A stretch of 64,000 nucleotides of DNA from Catellatospora paridis (GTDB lineage: Bacteria; Actinomycetota; Actinomycetes; Mycobacteriales; Micromonosporaceae). The stretch covers positions 124,001 through 188,000 of the forward strand of contig NZ_WBZD01000016.1 in the NCBI RefSeq assembly GCF_009720365.1, in the 5' to 3' direction. The notes under the pieces are model-generated. The model made no database searches. It saw nothing but the letters and a program-made list of their open reading frames with translations, and was not told the origin of the DNA. The position numbers and the translations under genes are program-made. Below are positions 21,462 through 29,877 of this stretch, in pieces (position 1 is the stretch's first letter; each line of letters opens with the position of its first letter).

Positions 21462-21518
21462 TGATCATGAACTTATGGCACGGGTCACCGGAGTGTCATC
21501 GCCACAAGTTCATGATCA
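21462..21518. repeat. Dispersed palindromic repeat, family 2 copy A
   Basis: 13-bp perfect arms TGATCATGAACTT (21462-21474) and complement (21506-21518), extended by ATGGC/GCCAC. Located between cysteine desulfurase and mnmA, 38 bp from copy B. Confidence 0.75.
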
Positions 21519-21555
21519 CTTCTGCGGTCTGGTCGGACGGCGCCACACCCCTCGG

Positions 21556-21616
21556 TGATCATGAGGTTGTGGACATGACACGCCGTCGAGCCGTGCCATA
21601 CGTTCATGATCAACGC
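21556..21616. repeat. Dispersed palindromic repeat, family 2 copy B
   Basis: Arms TGATCATGAGGT (21556-21567) and the CGTTCATGATCA side (21601-21612) pair imperfectly. The loop and right side (ACACGCCGTCGAGCCGTGCC, then GTTCATGATCAACGCGG) are nearly identical to copy C at 57375-57436, which shows real sequence homology and not only shared palindromy. Confidence 0.75.
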
Positions 21617-21631
21617 GGAAGGGGGCGGCCG

Positions 21632-22795
21632 TCAGCGGGACATGCCGGCGCGGCGGGCGCGGTCGACGGCGGCGGGCAGGGCCGTGATGAGGGCGTCGAG
21701 GTCCGCGCGGGTGGTGGTGTGGCCGAGGGTGAAGCGCAGGGAGGAGCGGGCGGCGAGGGGGTCGGCGCCCATCTGGAGCAGGACGTGCGAGGGCTGGGCC
21801 ACACCGGCGGAGCAGGCCGAGCCGGTGGAGACGGCGATGTCCTGGGCGTCGAGCAGCAGCAGGAGAGCGTCGCCCTCGCAGCCGGGGAAGCCGAAGTGCG
21901 CGTTGCCGGGCAGGCGGGCACCGGGCTGGTCGGTCGGCGCGCCGTTGAGGACCGCGTCGGGGACCACGGCGCGCACCCTTTCGATCAGCTCGTCGCGCAG
22001 CGCGGCCAGCCGCTGGGCGTGCTGCTCCTGGTGCTTGACCGCGTGCTCGACGGCCACCGCGAAGGAGACGATCCCGGGCACGTCCAGCGTGCCGGAGCGT
22101 ACGTCGCGCTCCTGACCACCGCCGTGCAGCAGCGGGGTGCAGGCCACGTCGCGGCCCAGCACCAGCGCGCCGACGCCGAGCGGGCCGCCCAGCTTGTGCC
22201 CGGTGACGGTGAGCGCGGCGACGCCGCTCGCGGCGTAGTCCACCGGCACCTGGCCGACGGCCTGGACGGCGTCGGTGTGCAGCGGCACCCCGCGCGCCGC
22301 GGCCAGCGCGGCCAGCTCGGCGATCGGCTGGACCGTGCCGACCTCGTTGTTGGCCCACATGACGGTGACCAGCGCGACCGTGTCGTCCAGGGCCTCGGCC
22401 AGCGCCTCCGGCCGCACCCGGCCCTCGTGGTCGACCGGCAGCGAGACCACGTCGGCGCCCTCGTGCTCGCCCAGCCAGTGCACCGCGTCCAGCACCGCGT
22501 GGTGCTCGACGGCCCCGACCAGCACCTTCGTGCGTCCTTCCGGGCGGCGGGACCAGTAGACGCCCTTGATCGCGAGGTTGTCGCTCTCGGTGCCACCGCC
22601 CGTGAAGATCACTTCGGACGGACGTGCGCCCAGCACCGCGGCGATGCGCTCACGCGACTCCTCCACCCGGCGACGGGCAGCGCGGCCCGCGCCGTGCAAC
22701 GACGAGGCGTTGCCGACCTCACGGGCGGTCGCGACGTAGGCGTCCAGCGCCTCGGGCAGCATCGGCGTGGTCGCCGCATGATCAAGGTAGGCCAT
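21632..22795 (-). CDS. Cysteine desulfurase (IscS/NifS type)
   Basis: 387 residues. A PLP enzyme that removes sulfur from cysteine as a persulfide. The PLP lysine is in [13 protein letters not shown]; the catalytic Cys loop is [22 protein letters not shown]; the N-terminus [15 protein letters not shown] is typical. It probably feeds MnmA downstream. The start ATG is in a compact region with no alternative nearby. In actinomycetes this copy is usually dedicated to tRNA thiolation rather than Fe-S assembly, which is carried out by SUF. Confidence 0.94.
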   Translation of the reverse strand: MAYLDHAATTPMLPEALDAYVATAREVGNASSLHGAGRAARRRVEESRERIAAVLGARPSEVIFTGGGTESDNLAIKGVYWSRRPEGRTKVLVGAVEHHAVLDAVHWLGEHEGADVVSLPVDHEGRVRPEALAEALDDTVALVTVMWANNEVGTVQPIAELAALAAARGVPLHTDAVQAVGQVPVDYAASGVAALTVTGHKLGGPLGVGALVLGRDVACTPLLHGGGQERDVRSGTLDVPGIVSFAVAVEHAVKHQEQHAQRLAALRDELIERVRAVVPDAVLNGAPTDQPGARLPGNAHFGFPGCEGDALLLLLDAQDIAVSTGSACSAGVAQPSHVLLQMGADPLAARSSLRFTLGHTTTRADLDALITALPAAVDRARRAGMSR

Positions 22796-22849
22796 CTCGC
22801 CGCCAAGCCTAGCCGCAAGGGTGCTTACCCGCGCCCCAGGTGTACGCGA

Positions 22850-22886
22850 GTGAGGGCCCGGCAGGGGGTTCCCGCCGGGCCCTCAC
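22850..22886. terminator. Terminator downstream of etfA
   Basis: Perfect 13-bp arms GTGAGGGCCCGGC (22850-22862) and complement (22874-22886), 12 bp after the etfA stop on the minus strand. It separates the etf operon from the desulfurase gene. Confidence 0.7.
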
Positions 22887-22898
22887 GAAGGCGTACGC

Positions 22899-23855
22899 CT
22901 AACGACGCTTGCGGATCTCCTCGGAGGCCTGCGGAACGACCTGGTTGAGGTCGCCCACCACACCGAAGTCGGCCAGCTCGAAGATCGGCGCCTCGGTGTC
23001 CTTGTTCACCGCGACGATGGTCTTCGAGGTCTGCATGCCGGCCCGGTGCTGGATCGCGCCCGAGATGCCCACCGCGATGTAGAGCTGCGGCGACACCGTC
23101 TTGCCGGTCTGCCCGACCTGGAAGGCGTGCGGGTAGAAGCCGGAGTCGGTGGCGGCGCGCGACGCGCCGACAGCCGCGCCGAGCAGGTCGGCCAGCTCTT
23201 CAATGATCTTGAAGTTCTCCGCCGACGCGACACCGCGGCCGCCGGACACGACGATCGACGCCTCGGTCAGCTCCGGGCGCGCGCCCTTGGCCTCGGCGAC
23301 GCGCTTGGTGACCACGGCCAGCTTGTCCGTGTCGGCGAGCGCGACCTCGACCGGCTCCATCGACGGCGAGGCCGCGGCGGGGCTGGGCGTGAGCGAGTTC
23401 GGCCGTACGGTGACCAGCGGCAGGCCCTTGGTGACCTTGGACTTCACGATGGTCGAGCCCGCGAAGGCGACCTGGGTGGCGGTGCCGTCGGCGGCCAGCT
23501 CGACCACGTCGGTGAGCACGCCGTTGTCCAGCTTGACCGCGAGCCGGCCCGCGATCTCCTTGCCCTCCTGGGTGGAGCCGATCAGCACGGCCGCCGGGGA
23601 GACGGCCTTGACCAGCTGCGCGAGCGCGGTGGCCTTGGGGGCGACCAGGTGCTCGTCGATCTCGGTGCTCTCGGCCGCGTAGACCTTCACCGCGCCGTAC
23701 TCGCCGAGCTTGTCGACGAGCGGGGCGGCCGTGCCGGGCGCGCCCAGCACCACCGCGGCGGGCTCGCCGAGCGAGCGCGCCAGGGTCAGCATCTCCAGCG
23801 TGACCTTCTTGACCGTGCCGCCGGAGGACTCGACGACTACCAGAACCTCAGCCAT
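22899..23855 (-). CDS. etfA: Electron transfer flavoprotein alpha subunit
   Basis: 318 residues. With EtfB it carries electrons from acyl-CoA dehydrogenases to the quinone pool. The C-terminal FAD-binding region is clear ([61 protein letters not shown]). ATG 23855 is chosen (MAEVLVVVE); an in-frame TTG three codons upstream is unlikely. It lies 14 bp after etfB. The operon fits the acyl-CoA metabolism genes elsewhere in the window. Confidence 0.96.
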   Translation of the reverse strand: MAEVLVVVESSGGTVKKVTLEMLTLARSLGEPAAVVLGAPGTAAPLVDKLGEYGAVKVYAAESTEIDEHLVAPKATALAQLVKAVSPAAVLIGSTQEGKEIAGRLAVKLDNGVLTDVVELAADGTATQVAFAGSTIVKSKVTKGLPLVTVRPNSLTPSPAAASPSMEPVEVALADTDKLAVVTKRVAEAKGARPELTEASIVVSGGRGVASAENFKIIEELADLLGAAVGASRAATDSGFYPHAFQVGQTGKTVSPQLYIAVGISGAIQHRAGMQTSKTIVAVNKDTEAPIFELADFGVVGDLNQVVPQASEEIRKRR

Positions 23856-23869
23856 TGTCGGCAAGCCTC

Positions 23870-24649
23870 TCAGACGAACTTCTCGGACGACAGGTAATCG
23901 ACCAGCGCGACGCCGCCCTCACCGGAGTCGGCGACCTTCTGGCCGGCGCTGCGCGCCGGGCGCTTGCTGTGCGACAGCACGGTGGTGGCGGCGCCCGCCC
24001 AGCCCACCTGGTCCGCGGCGACGCCGAGGTCGGCCAGCGACTTGGTGGCCACCGGCTTCTTCTTGGCGGCCATGATGCCCTTGAAGGACGGGTAACGCGG
24101 CTCGTTGATGGTGTCCCACACGCTGACGATCGCGGGGGTGGCGGCCGTGACGACCTCGTACCCCTCCTCGGTCTGGCGCTCGACGGTCAGCTGCGAGCCC
24201 TCGACGGTCAGCTTGCGCGCGCCGGTCAGCGCCGCGAAGCCGAGCCGCTCGGCCAGCATGTGCGGCATGACCTGGCCGCGGGCGTCGGTCGACTCCGCGC
24301 CGGAGATGACCAGGTCGGGGGCGAGTTCGCTGATCGCGGCGGCGAGCACCTTGCTGGTGCCCAGCGCGTCGGTGCCGGCGAGGGCATCGTCGATGACGTG
24401 CACGGCCCCGTCGGGGCCCATGGACAGCGCCTTGCGGATCGACTCGGCGGCCCGCTCCGGGCCCATGGTCAGCACGGTCACCTCACCGCCGTGCGCCTCC
24501 TGCAGCCGCAGCGCCTCCTCGATGGCGTACTCGTCCATCTCGTTGATGACGTTGTTGGCCGAGGCACGGTCGACGGTGTTGTCGTCCGCGCGCAGGTTGC
24601 GCTCGGCGCCGGAGTCCGGCACCTGCTTGACAAGTACGACGATCTTCAT
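23870..24649 (-). CDS. etfB: Electron transfer flavoprotein beta subunit
   Basis: 259 residues with the classical MKIVVLVKQVPDS start, an AMP-binding/recognition region (DEYAIEEALRL, VTVLTMGPERA) and GAESTDARGQVMPHMLAERLG. AGGAGGG precedes the ATG, which fixes the start over longer in-frame options. It is the first gene of etfBA; a 14-bp TTACT/AGTAA palindrome 127 bp upstream overlaps a possible -10. Confidence 0.95.
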   Translation of the reverse strand: MKIVVLVKQVPDSGAERNLRADDNTVDRASANNVINEMDEYAIEEALRLQEAHGGEVTVLTMGPERAAESIRKALSMGPDGAVHVIDDALAGTDALGTSKVLAAAISELAPDLVISGAESTDARGQVMPHMLAERLGFAALTGARKLTVEGSQLTVERQTEEGYEVVTAATPAIVSVWDTINEPRYPSFKGIMAAKKKPVATKSLADLGVAADQVGWAGAATTVLSHSKRPARSAGQKVADSGEGGVALVDYLSSEKFV

Positions 24650-24775
24650 CGCGCTCTGACGACCCTCCTGAGTTGAACGGACGTTCATGCCCTCGCCGCG
24701 AGCCTGTCGCCTGACACGTCGCGGGTCAAGTTCGACCGGCTGTGGACGTTGCCACTTTTGCCAGCCCGCCGCATG

Positions 24776-24789
24776 TTACTGACGAGTAA
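24776..24789. promoter_or_regulatory. Candidate TetR-type operator upstream of etfBA
   Basis: TTACTGACGAGTAA has 5-bp perfect arms around GACG. On the minus strand it overlaps TAACAT, a plausible -10 for etfB, with an AT-rich segment on the -35 side. It may also influence the small plus-strand gene at 24899. The regulator is not encoded nearby. Confidence 0.45.
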
Positions 24790-24898
24790 TTTATTGCTCC
24801 TGCTCGTCTACCCGCCAGGACGGCCGCCAATAGTGACAGAGCTCACCCCGCCATGGGGCCTACCGCGTAGAGTCACGCCTAGCAGGAGGTGTCATGAC

Positions 24899-25075
24899 AT
24901 GACCACGCAAACCGCACCCCTGCCGGGCCGCCCCACGACTGATCCGGGCCTCCCGCCCGAGGCGGAACACCACCGGCAACCCGAGCCAGACGAACACCTG
25001 TGCACCTGTGGCCGCCTACGCGACGACTGCGTCCGCGACACGATCCGCGATCTCTGGCACCCGGCCGACGCCTGA
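24899..25075 (+). CDS. Small Cys-containing protein of unknown function
   Basis: 58 residues with a Pro/Thr-rich N-terminus and a C-terminal segment HLCTCGRLRDDCVRDTIRDLW. The C-x-C and later Cys could bind a metal; I do not recognise a named family. AGGAGG at 24883-24888 and TAGAGT at 24868-24873 give a plausible promoter and ribosome site. A 2-codon ORF (ATG ACA TGA) at 24894 sits between the Shine-Dalgarno and the ATG and overlaps it. Convergent with a GNAT gene. It is likely a real short gene but unproven. Confidence 0.55.
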   Translation: MTTQTAPLPGRPTTDPGLPPEAEHHRQPEPDEHLCTCGRLRDDCVRDTIRDLWHPADA

Positions 25076-25101
25076 TCCGCCGCCTGGCGGCCTCGGTTTC
25101 C

Positions 25102-25169
25102 CATAGACGCCGGCCTATCCAGGTGACATTTCGACGATCGAAGTCATCCAGATAGGCCGACGTCTACAT
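25102..25169. repeat. Dispersed palindromic repeat, family 1 copy 2
   Basis: Arms CGGCCTATCCAGGTGAC (25111-25127) and GTCATCCAGATAGGCCG (25143-25159), three mismatches, plus outer TAGACG/CGTCTA pairs. It aligns with 6484-6552 over its whole length, including the loop (CGATCGAAGTCATCCAGATA) and flanking ATG-AAGCG. Located between convergent genes, as is copy 1. Confidence 0.8.
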
Positions 25170-25211
25170 GAAGCGCGTCGCGGCAGGCCGTCACCGCCCG
25201 GCGCGGAGTCG

Positions 25212-26018
25212 TCAGGCGGCGGGCGGCCGCCAGATGTACGGCGTGGTCGTGGTCACTGCGACCATGCCCAGCCGCTCCAGGATGGGGCGACTGTCCGCGG
25301 ACGCGTCCACCTGCAGGTACGTGAACCCGCGCTCGACCGCGCGGATCGCCCGGTGCGCCACCATGGCCTTGTAGATGCCGCGACCGCGCCACTGCTCCAG
25401 CGTCGACCCGCCCCACAGCCCCGCGAAGTCGGTCCCCTTCTCGTACCGGATCCAGCCGGCGCAGACCACCTCGCCATCGGCCTCGGCGACCACGATGGTC
25501 AGCCCCTGTGGGTCGGCGTCCAGCTCCTTGGCCAGGCCGTGCACCAGGTGACTGCGGTCCTCATTCCAGACCGCCTCCTCCATGGCCGCGATCCGCTCCA
25601 GGTCGGCCTGCGAGGTCACCTCGCGCAGCGTCACCCCGTCGGGCAGCACCGGAGCATTCGCCAGCGGGGCGGCCAGGCCGATGATCACCGTCTCCAGCTC
25701 GTCGGGTGCGAACCCGGCCGCGACCAGCCGGTCCGGCAGGTCGGCGGGCAGGTCGTGGCCGCGCAGCTTCCACTCGACCTCCTCGCCGCGGGCGGCGAAG
25801 TAGTCGCGCTGGCGCGCGATGAGGGCGTCCAGTTCGGGGCCGCTCAGCTGGGACACGTCGCGGTAGGTGACGAATCCGCCGCGGTCGAGCCCGCTCATCC
25901 GGACCACCGGGCCGTCCCATTCGACGACCATTCCGGCGGGCAGGGGGTCGGGGATCTCGGTACGCAGTTGCTCGTCGTACGCGCTGCGCAGGGCGTCGGC
26001 ATCAAGTTCAGAAGTCAT
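25212..26018 (-). CDS. GNAT-family N-acetyltransferase
   Basis: 268 residues. The GNAT domain occupies about residues 130-260, with VVCAGWIRYEKGTDFAGLWG strands, the acetyl-CoA loop WRGRGIYKAMVAHR and a final ADSRPILERLGM helix typical of the fold. The N-terminal 125 residues (Asp/Glu rich, ending EWKLRGHDLPADLPDRL) may be a divergent second lobe. The substrate is unknown. TAGTAT (26026-26031, complement) lies 7 nt before the ATG, giving a leaderless start only 18 bp from the divergent DUF202 gene. Confidence 0.85.
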   Translation of the reverse strand: MTSELDADALRSAYDEQLRTEIPDPLPAGMVVEWDGPVVRMSGLDRGGFVTYRDVSQLSGPELDALIARQRDYFAARGEEVEWKLRGHDLPADLPDRLVAAGFAPDELETVIIGLAAPLANAPVLPDGVTLREVTSQADLERIAAMEEAVWNEDRSHLVHGLAKELDADPQGLTIVVAEADGEVVCAGWIRYEKGTDFAGLWGGSTLEQWRGRGIYKAMVAHRAIRAVERGFTYLQVDASADSRPILERLGMVAVTTTTPYIWRPPAA

Positions 26019-26036
26019 CGCCTTGATACTAGGAAG
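26019..26036. promoter_or_regulatory. Overlapping divergent leaderless promoters
   Basis: The start codons at 26018 (minus) and 26037 (plus) are 18 bp apart. The centre reads GATACTA: TAGTAT on the minus strand is 7 nt from the GNAT ATG, and GATACT on the plus strand is 6 nt from the DUF202 GTG. The two -10 elements overlap, so firing should be mutually exclusive. Confidence 0.55.
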
Positions 26037-26429
26037 GTGCTGGCTAGAGTGCGCAACTGGTTTGATCCGCGCGAAGTTCATGAAACAGGGCAAACTCCTG
26101 ACTACCGTTTCTCGCTGGCCAACGAGCGCACCTTCCTCGCCTGGATCCGCACCGGCCTGGCCATGATCGGCGGCGGGCTGGTGGTGGCCCAGTTCCTGCC
26201 GCCGATGACGGTGCCGCACATGACGAAGATCCTCGGCGTGGCGCTGATCCTGCTCGGCGTGGGCTGCGCGCTGCGCGCCGTCGACCACTGGATCCGTTGC
26301 GAGATCGCGATGCGCAACGGCCGGCCGCTGCCACCGTCACGGTTCCCCGCGGTGCTCGCGATCGTCGTCGCGCTGGGCTCGCTGGCCCTGCTGGCCGAGG
26401 TCTTCGTCGACTGGTTCCGCAGCCGGTGA
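26037..26429 (+). CDS. DUF202 (YidH-type) membrane protein
   Basis: 130 residues from GTG. The N-terminal RFSLANERTFLAWIRTGLAM is the DUF202 hallmark, followed by three membrane helices (about 35-52, 62-80, 102-122). Function unknown; such proteins often occur as pairs, and a second one follows 28 bp downstream. The GTG is supported by the adjacent -10 and by the start of homology. Confidence 0.85.
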   Translation: MLARVRNWFDPREVHETGQTPDYRFSLANERTFLAWIRTGLAMIGGGLVVAQFLPPMTVPHMTKILGVALILLGVGCALRAVDHWIRCEIAMRNGRPLPPSRFPAVLAIVVALGSLALLAEVFVDWFRSR

Positions 26430-26457
26430 GCGGCTCGGCCGACCACGGCAAGCGGCC

Positions 26458-26766
26458 GTGAACACCCTCCCCGACCACGGCGCGCAGCCGGAACGCACCC
26501 GGCTGGCCTGGCGGCGCACCGTGCTGTCGGGCACGGCGTGCGCGCTGCTGCTGTTCCGGCTCGCGTTCACCCGCGGGCTGGACGACGCCGGGGCGTTGGC
26601 CCTCGCCCTGACGATGCTGTCCTGGCTGGCATTGCTGCTGGTCGCGCAGCGGCGGATCCGGGCCATGGAGCAGCAGCATCCGACCGGGGTCGCCCGGACG
26701 ATGGCCGCGGTCACCGTCTCCTGTGTCCTGATGGGCGTCCTGGGGGTACTCCTCATCCTCTGGTGA
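26458..26766 (+). CDS. DUF202-family membrane protein, second copy
   Basis: 102 residues from a GTG. PERTRLAWRRTVLSGTACAL is the diverged DUF202 N-terminal motif; three hydrophobic segments follow (about 24-42, 46-62, 80-101). It probably forms a hetero-pair with the preceding protein. No clear Shine-Dalgarno is seen, and the gene is likely translated from the shared transcript. Confidence 0.8.
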   Translation: MNTLPDHGAQPERTRLAWRRTVLSGTACALLLFRLAFTRGLDDAGALALALTMLSWLALLLVAQRRIRAMEQQHPTGVARTMAAVTVSCVLMGVLGVLLILW

Positions 26767-26783
26767 GGTCTACGCTCTACGCC

Positions 26784-27185
26784 GTGGGACGCCTGTGGAT
26801 GTTCATCTTCCTCGCCGAGCTCGTGCTGACCGTGGCTGCGCTGATCAGCTGCCTGTCCGCGGAGGAGCACCGCCTCAACGCGCTGCCGCGCTGGGGCTGG
26901 GTTCTGATCATCCTGCTGTTCTCGCCGATCGGGGCCATCGCCTGGTTCGTGGTGGGCCGCGAACGGACACCTGATCCGAAGGTGTGGCGGCAGGGCAGCG
27001 GCTTCCCCGAGCAACAGCGCCCGGGGCGCGGGCTCGCCCCCGACGACGACCCGGAGTTCCTGCGCCGGCTCGCCAAGGAGCAGCGGGAGACCGCCGCCGC
27101 CGACCGCGAGCTGCTCAGCAAGTGGGAGATGGACCTGCGCCGCCGCGAAGAGGAGCTGCGCAAGCAGGACAAGGCCGACGACTAG
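26784..27185 (+). CDS. PLDc_N-domain membrane protein
   Basis: 133 residues. Two membrane helices (LWMFIFLAELVLTVAALISC and RWGWVLIILLFSPIGAIAWF) form the phospholipase D/cardiolipin synthase N-terminal-type domain; no catalytic HKD domain is present. A charged coiled-coil tail (residues 90-130, rich in R/E/K) follows. TACGCT lies 7 nt before the GTG. The stop codon TAG overlaps the TAG of the convergent GH1 gene within CTAG, so there is no room for a terminator between them. Confidence 0.82.
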   Translation: MGRLWMFIFLAELVLTVAALISCLSAEEHRLNALPRWGWVLIILLFSPIGAIAWFVVGRERTPDPKVWRQGSGFPEQQRPGRGLAPDDDPEFLRRLAKEQRETAAADRELLSKWEMDLRRREEELRKQDKADD

Positions 27186-28567
27186 GCGCGCTCGCGCAGC
27201 CGCCGCGCGAGCCAGCGGAAGGACTCCTTGGGCGTACGCCGCTGCGTCGGGTAGTCGACGTGCACCAGCCCGAAGCGCTGGCTGTACCCGGCCGCCCACT
27301 CGAAGTTGTCGAGCAGGCTCCACACGAAGTAGCCGCGCAGGTCGAGCCCGTCCGCCCGCTTGCGCAGCGCCACCGCGAGATGCTCGCGCAGGTAGTCCAC
27401 GCGCCGCGGGTCGGGCACCGAGCCGTCCGGGGCGACCTCGTCGGGGAAGCTGGCCCCGCCCTCGGTGATGTACACCGGCGGCAGCCGGTCACCGTAGCGT
27501 TCGGACAGTTCGTCGAGGGTGTCGCCGAGCCCGGCCGGGCTGACCGGCCAGCCGAAGCCGGTCCGCGGCACGCCCTCGATCTCCGCGAAGGCGAACGGCA
27601 GCTCGCCGACCCGCGCGAAGTCGCCCTCGGGCGTGTGGTCGGTGGCCGCGTCCGGATCCGCCATGCCGACCCGGCTCGGGTAGTAGTAGTTGACGCCGTA
27701 GAAGTCCAGCGGTGAGCTGATCACGGCGAGGTCCGCGGCGGGCACGGCGGCGAACGCCCCGAACAGCTCCGTGAACGGCTCCGGGGCCTGCGGATACCGG
27801 CCGAGCAGCACCGGGTCCTCGAAGAACCGGTTGGCGATCAGGTCGTAGAGGGCGGCGGCGAGCTGGTCCTCGGAGCGGTCCGAGGCCGGCACGACGGGCG
27901 TGTGCACGTTGGTGATGCCGATCTGCCCGGCCACTCCGGCGGCGCGCAGTGCCTGCACCGCAAGGCCATGGCCGAGCAGCTGGTGGTGCGCGGCGGGCAG
28001 CGCGTCGAACAGCAGCGCGTGGCCCGGGGCGTGCGCGCCGGTGGCGTAGCCGGCCAGGGTCACCGAGTGCGGCTCGTTGATGGTGATCCACTTGCCGACC
28101 CGGTCGCCGAGGCGCGCGCCCATCAGGGCGGCGTACTCGCCGAAGCGTTCGGCGGTGTCACGCGACAGCCAGCCGCCCGCGTCCTCCAGGGCCTGCGGGG
28201 AGTCCCAGTGGAACAGGGTGGCCACCGGCTCGATGCCGCGGGCCAGCATCGCGTCGACGAGCCGGTCGTAGAACGCCAGTCCGTCCGGGTTGGCCGGTCC
28301 GCTGCCGTCGGGCTGGATGCGCGGCCATGCGACGGAGAAGCGATACGCGTCGGCGCCGAGCTCGCGTACCAGGTCAAGGTCCTGCTCGTAGCGGTGGTAG
28401 TGGTCGCAGGCGACCGCACCGGTGTCGCCGCCGAGCACCCGGCCGGGCTGCGCACAGAACGTGTCCCATACCGACACCCCGCGCCCGCCCTCGGCCACCG
28501 CACCCTCGATCTGGTACGCGGCGGTGGCGACCCCGAGCTGGAAATCCCTAGGAATACTGGGGTCCAT
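27182..28567 (-). CDS. Glycoside hydrolase family 1 beta-glucosidase
   Basis: 461 residues, normal GH1 length. Hydrolyses beta-glucosides or related beta-glycosides by a retaining mechanism. The N-terminal signature FQLGVATAAYQIEGAVAEGG, the acid/base in TINEPH (Glu165) and the nucleophile in YITEGG (Glu369; most relatives have ITENG) are all present. No signal peptide is seen, so it acts in the cytoplasm on imported sugar, consistent with the MFS transporter that heads the operon. Its ATG overlaps the preceding stop codon by one base (TGATG). Confidence 0.95.
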   Translation of the reverse strand: MDPSIPRDFQLGVATAAYQIEGAVAEGGRGVSVWDTFCAQPGRVLGGDTGAVACDHYHRYEQDLDLVRELGADAYRFSVAWPRIQPDGSGPANPDGLAFYDRLVDAMLARGIEPVATLFHWDSPQALEDAGGWLSRDTAERFGEYAALMGARLGDRVGKWITINEPHSVTLAGYATGAHAPGHALLFDALPAAHHQLLGHGLAVQALRAAGVAGQIGITNVHTPVVPASDRSEDQLAAALYDLIANRFFEDPVLLGRYPQAPEPFTELFGAFAAVPAADLAVISSPLDFYGVNYYYPSRVGMADPDAATDHTPEGDFARVGELPFAFAEIEGVPRTGFGWPVSPAGLGDTLDELSERYGDRLPPVYITEGGASFPDEVAPDGSVPDPRRVDYLREHLAVALRKRADGLDLRGYFVWSLLDNFEWAAGYSQRFGLVHVDYPTQRRTPKESFRWLARRLRERA

Positions 28568-29877
28568 CACGCGCCCAGCACCCGGTCCAGGTAGTCGTTG
28601 GCGAAGACGCGCTCGGGGTCGAGCTTGTCGCGCACCGCGAGGAAGTCGCCGAACCGGGGGTACGTCGGGGCGAGCGTGCCCGCGTCCTGGTAGTGCATCT
28701 TGCCCCAGTGCGGGCGGCCGCCGTGCGCGCGGAAGATCTGCTCGGCGAGGCGGAAGTAGGTGTGCGGGTCCTCCTTGAAGAACCGGTGGATCGCCACGTA
28801 GCCGGTCTCGCGCCCGTGCGCGGTGGACAACCAGATGTCGTCCGGCGCGGCGGCCCGCACCTCGACCGGGAAGGAGATGCGCCAGCCGTTCTGCGTGATC
28901 AGGCGGTCCAGCGCGCGCAGCACGTCGGGCACCTCCTCGCGCGGCAGGGCGTACTCCATCTCCCGGAAGCGCACCTCGCGCTTGGTGGTGAAGACCGAGG
29001 TGGACACGTCGGTGAACTCGCGGTTGTTGGTGAGCCGCTGGGCCAGCCGGTTGATCGGCGGGGTCAGTGCGGGCACGGCCTTGCCGAGGTGGCAGACCCC
29101 GTTGAAGACGGTGTTGGACATGAAGTCGTCGTCCAGCCAGCGCTGGAAGCTCCCGAGCGGCTTGCGCGGGGCGTCCATGGGCAGCCGGGTGTTGCTCTTG
29201 GTCAGCGCGGTCTGCGTGTGCGGGAACCAGTAGAACTCGAAGTGGTCCACGCCCGTCGCCCGCTGCTCCCACTGGGCAAGCACCTGCGCCAGCGGCTCCG
29301 GCTTCTCGATCGCCTGGAGCTGGAACGCGGGCACGCACTGCACCGTGATGTCGAGCAGCACGCCGAGCGCGCCCAGGCCGAGCCGAGCCGCGTCGAGCAG
29401 TTCGGGATTGCTGTTCTCGGAGATCTCCAGCACCCGGCCGTCGGCGGTGGCCAGGGTCAGCGCGACGATCTGCGTGGCCAGGCCGCCGAACGCGTGCCCG
29501 GTGCCGTGCGTGCCGGTCGAGGTCGCGCCCGCGATGGTCTGCGCGTCGATGTCGCCCATGTTCTGCAGTGCCAGGCCGTACGGTTTGAGCAGCTCGGGCA
29601 GGCGGTAGAGGTGGGTTCCCGCGGCGAGCTTCACCCGGTGGCGCTGCTCGTCGACGGTCAGTACGCCCTGCAGGTTGCGCAGGTCGAGCTGCACGCCGGG
29701 GGCGACCGCGATGCCGGTGAAGCTGTGGCCCGCGCCGATCGGCTTGACCCGCAGCCCGTCGGCGCGCGCGGCGGCGATCGCCTGCACCACCTCGTCGGGG
29801 CCGCCCGGATACGCCACCCGCGCCGGGGTGACGCTCTCGATCCGACTCCAGTTCCGCCACACGGTGCTGCTGCTCAC
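28567..29877 (-). CDS. FAD-linked sugar-lactone oxidase (D-arabinono-1,4-lactone oxidase family)
   Basis: 436 residues. Vanillyl-alcohol-oxidase-type fold. The N-terminal FAD domain contains VKPIGAGHSFTGIAV, whose His is the usual covalent flavin attachment site in the aldonolactone oxidase family, and TSTGTHGTG. The C-terminal ALO domain ends with HWGKMHY near residue 395, a family hallmark. It oxidises an aldonolactone or polyol with O2 or another acceptor. GTG 29877 is chosen because it forms a GTGA overlap with a preceding 19-codon ORF. Confidence 0.9.
   Translation of the reverse strand: MSSSTVWRNWSRIESVTPARVAYPGGPDEVVQAIAAARADGLRVKPIGAGHSFTGIAVAPGVQLDLRNLQGVLTVDEQRHRVKLAAGTHLYRLPELLKPYGLALQNMGDIDAQTIAGATSTGTHGTGHAFGGLATQIVALTLATADGRVLEISENSNPELLDAARLGLGALGVLLDITVQCVPAFQLQAIEKPEPLAQVLAQWEQRATGVDHFEFYWFPHTQTALTKSNTRLPMDAPRKPLGSFQRWLDDDFMSNTVFNGVCHLGKAVPALTPPINRLAQRLTNNREFTDVSTSVFTTKREVRFREMEYALPREEVPDVLRALDRLITQNGWRISFPVEVRAAAPDDIWLSTAHGRETGYVAIHRFFKEDPHTYFRLAEQIFRAHGGRPHWGKMHYQDAGTLAPTYPRFGDFLAVRDKLDPERVFANDYLDRVLGA

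Noticed and set aside
21462-21616. CRISPR-like pair of palindromic repeats
   Set aside because: Two units with different loops and imperfect arms and no spacers of regular size; homology is to a remote third copy.
27182-29860. A single long protein covering lactone oxidase and GH1
   Set aside because: The first part is the oxidase read in the wrong frame; the true oxidase stop and GH1 start overlap at 28567.
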